Shown piece by piece: positions 44,012 to 52,041 of a DNA stretch of 64,000 nucleotides. The translations under genes were made by a program, and so were the position numbers. A model generated the notes under the pieces. It did no database searches. It was not told the origin of the DNA and saw only the letters and a list, made by a program, of their open reading frames with translations. Source of the DNA: Granulicella paludicola (GTDB lineage Bacteria; Acidobacteriota; Terriglobia; Terriglobales; Acidobacteriaceae); assembly GCF_025685545.1 (NCBI RefSeq), contig NZ_JAGSYC010000026.1, positions 496,001-560,000 of the forward strand, in the 5' to 3' direction. How positions within the stretch are numbered: position 1 is the first letter of the stretch; every line of letters begins with the position of its first letter.

Positions 44012-44497
44012 ATGCTCCTGCGCACGAACCGTTTCGCTACCTTCGCTACCTTCGCCGCTGCTGCTTTCTTTTCGGCCAATGTATGTTTGCAGGCTCAGGC
44101 TCGTACGGCCGTGAAGGCCGCTGCTCCGTGTGCACTCCTGAGCGATGCGCAGGTGAAGGCCGTGCTCGGCTCGCCGGTGCAGCCCGGGCAGGCGGGACCG
44201 AACGAATGTACCTGGAAGGACGCCAAGGGCGAAACCCGCGTGTACCTCTCCGTGAAGGACGCCGGCATCGAGTACAAAGCGTTCCGCGACCAGATGCAGG
44301 CAACGGGCAAGATGGTTCCTGTGACCGGGCTGGCTGAGGATGCTTTCTATATTGCGAGCTCCGGCTCCAGTGCCGCGCTGTATGCGCTGAAGGCCAAGCA
44401 CCTCATCCTCGTGACGGTGGATGGCGAGAAGGCCTCGAAGGCCGATAACGAGGGCGCCGAGAAGGTGCTCGTCACGCAGGTGCTGCCGAAGCTTTGA
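44012..44497 (+). CDS. Small secreted hypothetical (DUF3558-like)
   Basis: The 161-residue product has a signal peptide (FATFATFAAAAFFSANVCLQAQA) whose DNA contains a 9-bp tandem repeat TTCGCTACC. The mature part reads PCALLSDAQVKAVLG, NECTWKDAKGETRVYLSV, GLAEDAFYIA and VTVDG, resembling DUF3558-type envelope lipoproteins, with a likely disulfide between the two cysteines. Function is unknown. It is 53 bp after the GH54 gene. Confidence 0.65.
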   Translation: MLLRTNRFATFATFAAAAFFSANVCLQAQARTAVKAAAPCALLSDAQVKAVLGSPVQPGQAGPNECTWKDAKGETRVYLSVKDAGIEYKAFRDQMQATGKMVPVTGLAEDAFYIASSGSSAALYALKAKHLILVTVDGEKASKADNEGAEKVLVTQVLPKL

Positions 44498-44663
44498 AAC
44501 CGCTGCCCCGAGGTGGTGCGATTTTGCGACGTCCGGAGGCAACCTCTAAGCCTTGCGCTCTCAGGACTTTGACCCAGACCTTCGGGAGAGGCAGCGGGAC
44601 CCTCAGACATCCTCAAAGCCCCTTTTGAACATCCCTCTAACTGAAAAGAGAGGAAGCAAAACA

Positions 44664-44909
44664 ATGTCCAAACATGAAGTTGTAGAACACGAGCAGAAGT
44701 CAAAGCAGCACGAAGCTCACGCTCCGCACGAAGAGCATGCAAAAGGTCCCCACGATCCGAAGGAAATCAATCCGAAGATCGCATCCGATATCGCTTACTG
44801 GTCGAAGGAATTCAACGTGACCAGCCAGGAGCTGCACGAAGCCATTCGCTCGCACGGAACGCACGTCGATAAGGTTCGTGCCGCGCTGCATCCAGTAAAG
44901 ACAGCCTAG
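44664..44909 (+). CDS. DUF3606 small protein
   Basis: The 81-residue product has an N-terminal half very rich in His, Glu and Lys (EHEQKSKQHEAHAPHEEH), then the DUF3606 core INPKIASDIAYWSKEFNVTSQELHEAI with VDKVRAAL. The function is unknown and there is no signal peptide. ATG 44664 is chosen because AGAGGAAG lies upstream and the longer frame to 44553 is not protein-like. Confidence 0.78.
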   Translation: MSKHEVVEHEQKSKQHEAHAPHEEHAKGPHDPKEINPKIASDIAYWSKEFNVTSQELHEAIRSHGTHVDKVRAALHPVKTA

Positions 44910-44950
44910 TACTCTGGCTACAGTTCGAAAACCTGCGGAGAGTGCGTAGC

Positions 44951-45661
44951 GTGACAAGTCGTCCACGAAAGACAGTGAACTTAGCAGGCGTTTTGCTTCT
45001 GCTACCGGCTTGCGCGCGCGCACAATCCGTCTCTCCAATCCCGAAGCTTGATAAGGCAAGTCTCGTCGGCAGCTGGTACGAAGCAGCTCGCCTGCCCAAT
45101 AAGCGCGAGAAGCACTGCGCAGCCGACGCAATCGAGTTGATCGCCCTCGGGGATAAGCCTACGCAGTTGCAGCTGGTCGACGCCTGCACAGATGTCAAAG
45201 GCTACAAAGACTCCTGGAACTTCACCACGGTGAAGGACAACGGTTCCGGCGCGCTGAAGGTGCGGACCTACTTTCCGCTCACCCGCAAATACTGGGTGGT
45301 CGCAGTCGGACCGATCGTTCCGGTAACAGCGACACCTGCGGCGAAGAAGGAAGATCCAACTGCGGTATCCGCAAACCCTGCTAGCAGCAGTACTACAGCA
45401 ACAACGCCCGACGCTTCAGCAGGCGGAATGCCTGCCGCGACAGCGGCCAATGGAGCCGTGATGCCCCACATCGCTCCGCCGCCCCCACCCCCGTCGACAG
45501 GCTATGCGTGGACTTTGATTGGCACGCCGAATCATAAGTCCCTCTGGATCTACACGCGCGAGCTGAAGCCATCGGATGAAGAGCTTGCCTCGATCAGAGC
45601 CCAGGCCGCGGCGATGGGCTTCGATGTATCCAAGTTGATATCTGGGCCGCAATCGAAATAG
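44951..45661 (+). CDS. Lipocalin (Blc-like) with a Pro/Ala insert
   Basis: The product of about 236 residues has a signal sequence (VNLAGVLLLLPACARAQ). The first lipocalin motif is VGSWYEAARLPNKREKHC, then a strand LKVRTYFPLTRKYWVVAVG, and the closing motif is YAWTLIGTPNHKSLWIYTRE, as in bacterial Blc, which binds lipids at the outer membrane. A 50-residue Pro/Ala/Thr-rich insert with seven consecutive prolines breaks the barrel between two strands. It probably forms an exposed loop. GTG 44951 and GTG 44942 are both possible starts. Confidence 0.8.
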   Translation: MTSRPRKTVNLAGVLLLLPACARAQSVSPIPKLDKASLVGSWYEAARLPNKREKHCAADAIELIALGDKPTQLQLVDACTDVKGYKDSWNFTTVKDNGSGALKVRTYFPLTRKYWVVAVGPIVPVTATPAAKKEDPTAVSANPASSSTTATTPDASAGGMPAATAANGAVMPHIAPPPPPPSTGYAWTLIGTPNHKSLWIYTRELKPSDEELASIRAQAAAMGFDVSKLISGPQSK

Positions 45662-45674
45662 TAGAAGAAGACAA

Positions 45675-45717
45675 GCAACAGAGAGAGGGTGCAGCTAAGC
45701 TGCACCCTCTCTCTGTT
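45675..45717. terminator. Bidirectional hairpin between convergent genes
   Basis: A perfect 20-bp stem starts CAACAGAGAGAGGGTGCAGC and has a 3-nt loop TAA, centred between the lipocalin stop (+) and the receptor stop at 45732 (-). It has no strong T-tract. Confidence 0.7.
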
Positions 45718-45731
45718 GGTGATGAGGTGGA

Positions 45732-48700
45732 TTAGAAGGAGACCTTGAAGCCTCCCTGGAAGACACGCGCGCTGGAGGCGCCCGGTCCGGGTTCGTTGGT
45801 GGTGGCCGAGATCTGTCCGAAGGTTCCCGAGACTGCAGGACCCGCGCCTGTGCTGGCGCTGGGGTTGCTGAAGTTCGGGTGGTTGAGGGCGTTGAACGCC
45901 TCCAGACGGAAGTCGAGGTTGACGAGGCCGTGGATGACGAAGATACGCGAGATCTGCGCATCCACCTGATAGGAAGGAATACCGCGGAAGGAGTTGCGAC
46001 CGATGTTGCCGTAGGTTCCCGGAATCAGGTTCGGCGCGAAGGCTGCCTGGTTCAGATAGCCATGCGTCGCTTCGCTTGCGACCTTCTCGATGTTCTGGTG
46101 CAGATAGATCGGCACACCCGGAACCAGGTTCGGACGATCGTTGCCGACATCGGTCAGAGAGATATCCGAACCCTGCGTAACGGTGAACGGAGCGCCGCTC
46201 TGGATGTGGACCAGCGGAGCAAGTTCCCAGTTGTTGACCAGCAGCTTGACGAGCCTGTTGGAGAGGCCGAACTCGCTCTTAGCCACGATCACTACGTTTT
46301 CGATGTGGCGGTAGTCCGAGCCACAGGGGCCGTAGTCCAGCGCCGGGTTGGCTGGATTCTCGATGCTGGTGCCAGCGAGATCGCCCATGCCGTCGGCTTC
46401 GTTGAGGCACTTCGACCACGTCCAGTTTGCGAGCAAGCTGAAGGTGGAGGAGAGACGATGCTGCACGGTGGTGACGAGGCCGTTGTAGTTGGCCGTACCG
46501 AAGTCGTTGATGACGACCGAGCCGCCGCCGCCGCCAAGGTACTGGTTGCCCTGCAAGGGGTTGGCAATGGCGAGAGCGAAGCGCGACTTCTGGTTCGCCG
46601 TCGTGGAGCAGGGAGTACCTGCAGCACCCGGCGTAACCGCCGCCGGTCCCGTGGTCACGATGCCCGCACAACCTGTTCCACCAGCGCCCCAGTTTCCTGG
46701 GATGTAGACAGCCGGGTTGAAGGGTGTGCCGATGGGAGAGTGGCTGGTCTTGTTACCGATGTAGTCGAGTTGCAGCTCCCAGCCATGCGAAAACTCATGC
46801 TGAATGCTGGCCGTCCATTGGAACGTGTCGGAAGGCAGGAAGTGCTTGGGGAGGACAATGAACTGACCCTGCGCCGGGAAGACAGCCTGTGCCTTGGTGG
46901 GCACGACTGGCTGCGGGAAGGGTGACGTATTTGTGCCGCCGACTTGAGAGCAGCCGTAACCTGTGCCTCCGATCAGCCACGGGGTGCTGAAGCAAAGCTG
47001 CTGCGAGGTGTTCGGGCTGCTGGCTGTGGCGAAGGGTGGGTTCTGATTGACGCGCTGAGCGGTGAAGTAGTTGGGCTGGTCGTAGACAAACTCTGCGCCG
47101 GCACGGATGACAGTCTTGCCATTGCCGCCGGGATCGTAGGAGAGGCCGACGTTTGGAGAGAACTGCCAGGGAGAGTTCTGTGTGAACTCGCGCGTTACGC
47201 CGGGATCGCCATAGAAGAACGAACCAGCGGGTGCGGTCGGATAGACGGAGCTGACCTGATTCGCGAGGAAGGCAGCCATATTGAAGATGGAGCCGCGGTT
47301 GAAGACGTCGACCGGCATGTAGGTCGGAGACCAGCGGAGACCGGCCACCATGGTGAGCTTCTTGTCCGCATGCCAGGTGTCCTGCGCGTAGAGGCTGGGC
47401 ACGTTGCCACGCAGAGCGTTCTGCTGCTGCTTGCTCTGCTGGTAGGCACTCATGGAGCCCATCAGGAAGTCCAGGTTCGCATCGCCAGCGGTAGCGGCCT
47501 TGGTGGCTCCGGGCAGGAGTCCGGTAGGTCCGTTGCCGCTATAGATGCCGCTGTCTGTGAAGTTGCCGTTGGATTCGTACGCACCCACGATGTTGAGCTG
47601 GTTGCGGACGTACTCTCCACCGAAGACGATCTGATGCTTGCCGCGGACGAGGTTCACATCATCGTCAATCGTGAGCGTGTTGTCGTTATAGTGCCCTGGA
47701 GCGCAGGTGCCGCAGTAGGTGTTCCAGTAGTGGTTTTTGACTGACGAGCTACCGACGGCGAGTTGCAAGCCGGTGGCTACGGCGCAGTACTGGGTGATGC
47801 CGATGTCGCAGGCGTTAATACCCGGGGCGGACGAGCGAACATCCACGCGCCGATTGATCGTGATGTGCGCGGAGTTCACCGTGGTGCTGCTCAGCGCGTA
47901 GTCCTCACCGATGGTGCCGCTCTGAACGCGCTCGTAGTTGCCGGGAGCATTCTGCGTGATGAGGATGTTGGTCGGCGAGAAGAAGCTGGGGAACTGGTAG
48001 CCATCGAGGAGGTAACGACCATAGAGGTGGTTCTTCGCGTTGATGGTGTAGTCCTCGCGCGTGACGAACTGCTTGTCGAAGAGCTGGTACGGGATGGCGA
48101 ACTTCACCAGGCCGCAATTGCTCACGTCCACTGAAGGATCGATCTTGGGCAGGTACTTGTAAAGCGCAAGTGCCTGGGCGTTGTAGGTAGGCAGAGCAGG
48201 TCCACCGGGCTGACCGTACTTGTTGCCGGGCAGAGCGACGCCGGTGATGGGGTCATAGAGCTGCTGGACGCTGCCGCAGTTGTTCGCCACACCTGTTCCA
48301 CCCGAGGCGAGTGGAGCCGGATCGGTTGTGGACCAGTCGCCTGCGAGGTTGGCCGCGGTCGGGATGTACTGTGTGGTGGTTGCGGTGGACTGGACTGCTT
48401 TCTCAAACTGGTAGCCAACGAAGAAGAAGAGTCTGTCTTTGCCGTTGTAGAGCTTGGGGATGCGGACAGGGCCGCCGAAGGTGCCACCGTACTGGTTCTG
48501 GTGGAGCGTGTCCTTGCCTGCAGCGAAGAAGTTGGTGGCATCGAGATAGTTGTTACGGATGAACTCAAAGCCGGAGCCGTGGTATGTGTTGGTGCCGGAG
48601 CGCGTGACGACGTTGACCTGTCCACCGCTGTGCGTGCCGCTCTGCGCGCCGAGTGCTGTCGACTCTACGCTGAACTGGCTGACGGCGTCGGGAAAGGGGA

Positions 48701-49364
48701 AGGGCAGGTTGCCGCCGCCCATGAAGTCGTTGTTGTTGCCGCCGTCGAGCAGCCACTCTGTGCTGTTGCCGTTACCGCCGGCGATGGAGACGGAGACGGT
48801 CTGGTACGAATACTTGCTGCCGGTGAAGTCGCCGCCCGGTGCGGGAGCAGAACCGCCGGAGAGCGCGATGAGGCCGGTCATCTGGCGACCGTTGAGGGGC
48901 ATCTCGGTGACGGCCTTCTGATCGATGGTCTGCTTGAAGGCAACGTCTTCGGTCTGCAGCGCGAGTTGGTCGGTCGTGACTTCGATCTTCTGATCGGTGG
49001 AGCCCACCTGAAGACCGGCATTGATGGCGATACTGCTACCAACTTCAAGCACGATGTTGTTTTGCTGGAAGGTCTTGAAGCCTGCCATGGAAACGGTGAG
49101 TGTATAGGTGCTAACGGTGATGTTGGGGAAGCTATAGACGCCGCCGGAATCTGTGGTTGCCGTGCGCTTGGTCTGTGTGGAGTTCTCTACCAGGACGACC
49201 GTTGCGCCGGGAACGACCGCGCCGGTGGAGTCCGTCACCGAGCCCTGGATGGAACCAGAGCCTGCGATCTGCGCGAATAGGGAAGCCGGGAGAAGACATA
49301 AGAGCAGCACGACCGGAAGGGTTCGGACGAGCTGAAAGGTAAGGCTGGAAAAGGATTTCCGCAT
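45732..49364 (-). CDS. Oar-like TonB-dependent receptor with carboxypeptidase-regulatory domain (1)
   Basis: The 1210-residue product has a signal peptide (TLPVVLLLCLLPASLFAQ). The CarboxypepD_reg domain (about 36-115) starts GSIQGSVTDSTGAVVPGA. A plug-like segment has KAVTEMPLNGRQMTGL and GGNGNSTEWLLDGGNNND, then a long outer-membrane barrel ends LDFRLEAFNALNHPNFSNP with a terminal aromatic VSF. Terriglobia carry many such receptors, thought to import plant polymers or related ligands. No SusD partner is adjacent. A palindrome overlapping TTGACA lies about 140 bp upstream. Confidence 0.9.
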   Translation of the reverse strand: MRKSFSSLTFQLVRTLPVVLLLCLLPASLFAQIAGSGSIQGSVTDSTGAVVPGATVVLVENSTQTKRTATTDSGGVYSFPNITVSTYTLTVSMAGFKTFQQNNIVLEVGSSIAINAGLQVGSTDQKIEVTTDQLALQTEDVAFKQTIDQKAVTEMPLNGRQMTGLIALSGGSAPAPGGDFTGSKYSYQTVSVSIAGGNGNSTEWLLDGGNNNDFMGGGNLPFPFPDAVSQFSVESTALGAQSGTHSGGQVNVVTRSGTNTYHGSGFEFIRNNYLDATNFFAAGKDTLHQNQYGGTFGGPVRIPKLYNGKDRLFFFVGYQFEKAVQSTATTTQYIPTAANLAGDWSTTDPAPLASGGTGVANNCGSVQQLYDPITGVALPGNKYGQPGGPALPTYNAQALALYKYLPKIDPSVDVSNCGLVKFAIPYQLFDKQFVTREDYTINAKNHLYGRYLLDGYQFPSFFSPTNILITQNAPGNYERVQSGTIGEDYALSSTTVNSAHITINRRVDVRSSAPGINACDIGITQYCAVATGLQLAVGSSSVKNHYWNTYCGTCAPGHYNDNTLTIDDDVNLVRGKHQIVFGGEYVRNQLNIVGAYESNGNFTDSGIYSGNGPTGLLPGATKAATAGDANLDFLMGSMSAYQQSKQQQNALRGNVPSLYAQDTWHADKKLTMVAGLRWSPTYMPVDVFNRGSIFNMAAFLANQVSSVYPTAPAGSFFYGDPGVTREFTQNSPWQFSPNVGLSYDPGGNGKTVIRAGAEFVYDQPNYFTAQRVNQNPPFATASSPNTSQQLCFSTPWLIGGTGYGCSQVGGTNTSPFPQPVVPTKAQAVFPAQGQFIVLPKHFLPSDTFQWTASIQHEFSHGWELQLDYIGNKTSHSPIGTPFNPAVYIPGNWGAGGTGCAGIVTTGPAAVTPGAAGTPCSTTANQKSRFALAIANPLQGNQYLGGGGGSVVINDFGTANYNGLVTTVQHRLSSTFSLLANWTWSKCLNEADGMGDLAGTSIENPANPALDYGPCGSDYRHIENVVIVAKSEFGLSNRLVKLLVNNWELAPLVHIQSGAPFTVTQGSDISLTDVGNDRPNLVPGVPIYLHQNIEKVASEATHGYLNQAAFAPNLIPGTYGNIGRNSFRGIPSYQVDAQISRIFVIHGLVNLDFRLEAFNALNHPNFSNPSASTGAGPAVSGTFGQISATTNEPGPGASSARVFQGGFKVSF

Positions 49365-49667
49365 ACGAGTTATTGGGCCTTCAAGAAGAAGTCGATTTCA
49401 CAACGCATTACAAGATCCGTTTAGAAAGTCGAAGGATCGTGGCTTGTTGCGCCACTTTTTTTGTATTGCTTTGATCGCGGACGGAACAATGAACCTGTTA
49501 GACAAGGCTTGTCAAGTGGTAATGCAAGAAATGGTTCGCATTAGCGCTGCACTCGAGGGATTTTCTGGGAAATCTGTTGCTGCAACGTAGGTCTTAGTGA
49601 AATCCCGGCTAGTCAGATTCGTAAACTTTTCGGATTACGACGCATCTAAAGTAGTAGAGGTTTTCAA
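49365..49667. promoter_or_regulatory. Divergent promoter region with palindrome over a -35
   Basis: This is a 303-bp gap between divergent starts. TTGACA reads on the minus strand at 49510-49515 and overlaps a 13-bp palindrome GACAAGGCTTGTC (49501-49513), a plausible operator. A -10 about 17 bp further is only weakly matched. I see nothing else. Confidence 0.4.
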
Positions 49668-50549
49668 ATGCCACGGCTCACACGCTTTCTCCCTCTTGCC
49701 CTGGCCACTCTGTCCGCAACTGCATTGTTAGCGCAGGCGGACCCAGCCGGTCAGACACCTTCTTCGCAAGTAACAAGCACGCAGGACACAGCAGCGCCGA
49801 TTGAGCGCCATGCTCCCAGCCCGGAGCAGTACGAGCGCCAGCACGGTTTGCAACGCGGTCCCAATCAGAGCTACGACGCTCGTCTGAGCGCAGGCGGCGT
49901 ACTCGCGACCTCCGGCGGCACCGCCAATGCTGTACCTTTGCCGGGGGTGTACCTCCGGGTTGCGCCGGACAGCACCGTACGCGAGATCGCCTCCGATGCG
50001 AAGCACACCGAGTTCCGTGTAGAGCGTGGGCTTGCCAACATCAGTGTTCATGCGCCTTCCGATGGCATGCTGCTGCTCGTCGACCTGCCGAATGGACAGG
50101 TGCAGATGCTGAAGAATGGCCTGTACACCTTCAACGCGACCACGAATACGGCTCGCGTGCTGAAGGGGGAGGCGAACGCCTTCGCTAACAACGCGGGGCC
50201 GGATACCAAGCCTGTGAAGGTGAAGGAAGACCACGCAGTGACCTTCACCGCAGCGGCGGGCAAGTTGCGCTCCATCGAGTTCTACCCGATGGAAGCGCGG
50301 ACCGACGTGATCCCCATGCCCTATCGCCAGGGCGAAGAACGTGTCGCGGGTGGTCCAGGCTATGGATATGAACCGTATTCTGGCTTCTACGGCGGATATG
50401 CACCGTATGGCTATGGTTGGGGCGGGCCATGGGGTTGGGGCGATCCCTACTTCGGTTATCCGTTCGGACTTGGCGTCGGCTTTGGTTACGGCTTCGGCGG
50501 CGGGTTCTATGGCGGCGGATGGGGCGGCGGCTTCCGTGGACGTCGCTAG
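49668..50549 (+). CDS. FecR-like secreted protein with Gly/Tyr-rich tail
   Basis: The 293-residue product has a signal peptide (FLPLALATLSATALLAQA). The central FecR/LPS-export-like beta domain (about 85-205) reads LRVAPDSTVREIASDAKHTEFRV in short pieces, MLLLVDLPNGQVQMLKNGLY and VKEDHAVTFTAAAG. The last 80 residues are rich in Gly, Tyr, Phe, Trp and Pro (GYGYEP, GWGGPWGWGD). No TM anchor is seen. The aromatic tail suggests an envelope or self-associating role. SD AGAGG lies 8 nt before the ATG. It lies between the two large receptor genes and divergent from the first. Confidence 0.72.
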   Translation: MPRLTRFLPLALATLSATALLAQADPAGQTPSSQVTSTQDTAAPIERHAPSPEQYERQHGLQRGPNQSYDARLSAGGVLATSGGTANAVPLPGVYLRVAPDSTVREIASDAKHTEFRVERGLANISVHAPSDGMLLLVDLPNGQVQMLKNGLYTFNATTNTARVLKGEANAFANNAGPDTKPVKVKEDHAVTFTAAAGKLRSIEFYPMEARTDVIPMPYRQGEERVAGGPGYGYEPYSGFYGGYAPYGYGWGGPWGWGDPYFGYPFGLGVGFGYGFGGGFYGGGWGGGFRGRR

Positions 50550-50570
50550 AAGAGGTTTCCTGTAGCACCA

Positions 50571-50604
50571 GGCCCGTGCGTCCTCGCGATGCGCGGGCCT
50601 TTTC
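50571..50604 (+). terminator. Intrinsic terminator of the FecR-like gene
   Basis: A 10-bp stem GGCCCGTGCG/TGCGCGGGCC with two G-T pairs encloses a 9-nt loop and is followed by TTTTC. Confidence 0.8.
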
Positions 50605-50637
50605 TGTTGCAAGCGTAGTCACTGGCTACAATCGGAT

Positions 50638-51237
50638 ATGCGTCTCGGGTACTTTGGCGGCTCCTTCGATCCACCTCATCTCGGCCACCTTGCCGTAGCG
50701 CGAGCGGTCGCGGATACATACGCGTTAGATCGCATATTGATGGTGCCAACAGGCAATCAGCCATTGAAACCAAATGGCGCGACGGCTTCTTACTCCGATC
50801 GATTCGCGATGGTGAGGTTGTTGTGTGAAGGCGATCCGCGCCTGCAGGCCTCGGCGATTGAAGCACCGACGGATCCGCCCAGGCCAAACTACACCATCGA
50901 CACGCTACGGCGGTTGAAGGCGGAAGGGCTCGATACGGAGTTGTTTGTGGTGGTGGGGGCCGACGCCTTCCATCAGTTACTGCTGTGGCGTGAGCCCGGA
51001 AGCCTGCTGGCGATCGCGGAATGGATCGTGGTGACACGCCCGCACGCCGCGAACGATGAGCTGAGTCTGCCTCCATTGACGACGGCGCAACGCAACCGTG
51101 TGCATACCTTGAGCACACTCGATCACCCTGCCTCTGCAACTGCCATCCGCGCGGAGCTCGCAAGCGGAGGCGACTGCGCTGGGATGCTCTCGTCAGAGCT
51201 GCTTGCCTACATCCGCGAACACCATTTGTATCGCTAG
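50638..51237 (+). CDS. nadD: Nicotinate-nucleotide adenylyltransferase
   Basis: The 199-residue enzyme makes deamido-NAD from nicotinate mononucleotide and ATP. It has the HxGH nucleotidyltransferase signature GGSFDPPHLGHL (8-19), the MVPTGNQPLK substrate loop, RPNYTIDTLR, VVGADAFHQLLLW, VVTRP and a terminal ASATAIRAELASG corresponding to the ISSTxIR motif. Its neighbour rsfS is the usual partner, and nadD-rsfS pairs are widespread. Confidence 0.95.
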   Translation: MRLGYFGGSFDPPHLGHLAVARAVADTYALDRILMVPTGNQPLKPNGATASYSDRFAMVRLLCEGDPRLQASAIEAPTDPPRPNYTIDTLRRLKAEGLDTELFVVVGADAFHQLLLWREPGSLLAIAEWIVVTRPHAANDELSLPPLTTAQRNRVHTLSTLDHPASATAIRAELASGGDCAGMLSSELLAYIREHHLYR

Positions 51238-51331
51238 AGACGGCGAGTTATTACGAGCTTTTCTTCGTTATCGCTGGCATCTTGCGCCGCATCTCATTAG
51301 GCTAGAACGGTAGCTGTTTTGAAGGAGTTCC

Positions 51332-51952
51332 ATGGCAAGTAAGAGCGCGACCGAAAAACGTACCGACATTCAAGTGCTGCTCTCCGCAGCCGTAGCGGCA
51401 GCCGAAGACAAGAAGGCCGAGGATATCCGCATCCTCGCGCTCGATCCCTCCGAGAGCGGCCTTACCGACTACTTCCTGATTTGCAGCGGTAACAGCGATC
51501 GGCAGAACGTCGCGATCACCGATGAGATCGAGATCCGCCTGAAGCGCGACTTCGGCACCTATCCGAACTCGGTTGAAGGCCGCCGCCAGGGTGAGTGGAT
51601 TCTGATGGACTACGTCGACTTCATCGTCCACGTCTTCTCCGCAGAGAAGCGCGCCTTCTACGGGCTTGAGCGCCTGCGGAAGACCGCCACGGTCGTCAGC
51701 ATCGACGAGCTGCACAACGAGATCAAGTCCGCGATCAGCTCTACGCGCAAGAAGGCGGCGCCTGCAAAGAAGGCGGTCGTCGCGAAGCCCGTCGTAGCGA
51801 AAAAGGCAGCACCGGCAAAGAAAGCGGTAGTGAAAAAGGCTGTTCCTGCAAAGAAGGCTGTGGCCGCGAAGAAGTTGGCCCCAGCAAAGAAGGCCGTTAC
51901 GAAGAAGGTTGCGCCGGGGAGGAAGGCCTCCGCTAAGAAGCGCGCTAACTGA
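51332..51952 (+). CDS. rsfS: Ribosomal silencing factor RsfS with histone-H1-like tail
   Basis: The 206-residue protein has an RsfS domain (about 12-125: DKKAEDIRILALDPSESGL, TDYFLICSGNSDRQNVAI, GEWILMDYVDFIVHVF) that binds ribosomal protein uL14 and blocks subunit joining. Residues 136-206 are a low-complexity Lys/Ala/Pro/Val tail made of repeats of AAPAKKAVV and VPAKKAV type, like bacterial H1 homologues (AlgP/Hc1). RsfS is normally 105-130 residues, so the tail nearly doubles it. SD AAGGAG lies 4 nt before the ATG. Confidence 0.93.
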   Translation: MASKSATEKRTDIQVLLSAAVAAAEDKKAEDIRILALDPSESGLTDYFLICSGNSDRQNVAITDEIEIRLKRDFGTYPNSVEGRRQGEWILMDYVDFIVHVFSAEKRAFYGLERLRKTATVVSIDELHNEIKSAISSTRKKAAPAKKAVVAKPVVAKKAAPAKKAVVKKAVPAKKAVAAKKLAPAKKAVTKKVAPGRKASAKKRAN

Positions 51953-51985
51953 GATACAAAATCTAGTTTTAGTTCGACAAGTCAA

Positions 51986-52017
51986 AAGCCTGCGACGAGT
52001 TTCCTCGTCGCAGGCTT
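51986..52017. terminator. Bidirectional intrinsic terminator
   Basis: A perfect 14-bp stem AAGCCTGCGACGAG/CTCGTCGCAGGCTT has a TTTC loop, between rsfS (+) and the second receptor gene (-). Confidence 0.85.
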
Positions 52018-52041
52018 CTTAGCGTACGTGTGATAGTTGAT

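Noticed and set aside
45879-46925. 348-codon plus-strand frame inside the first receptor gene
   Set aside because: It is antisense to a well-supported Oar-like barrel and has no recognisable motifs.
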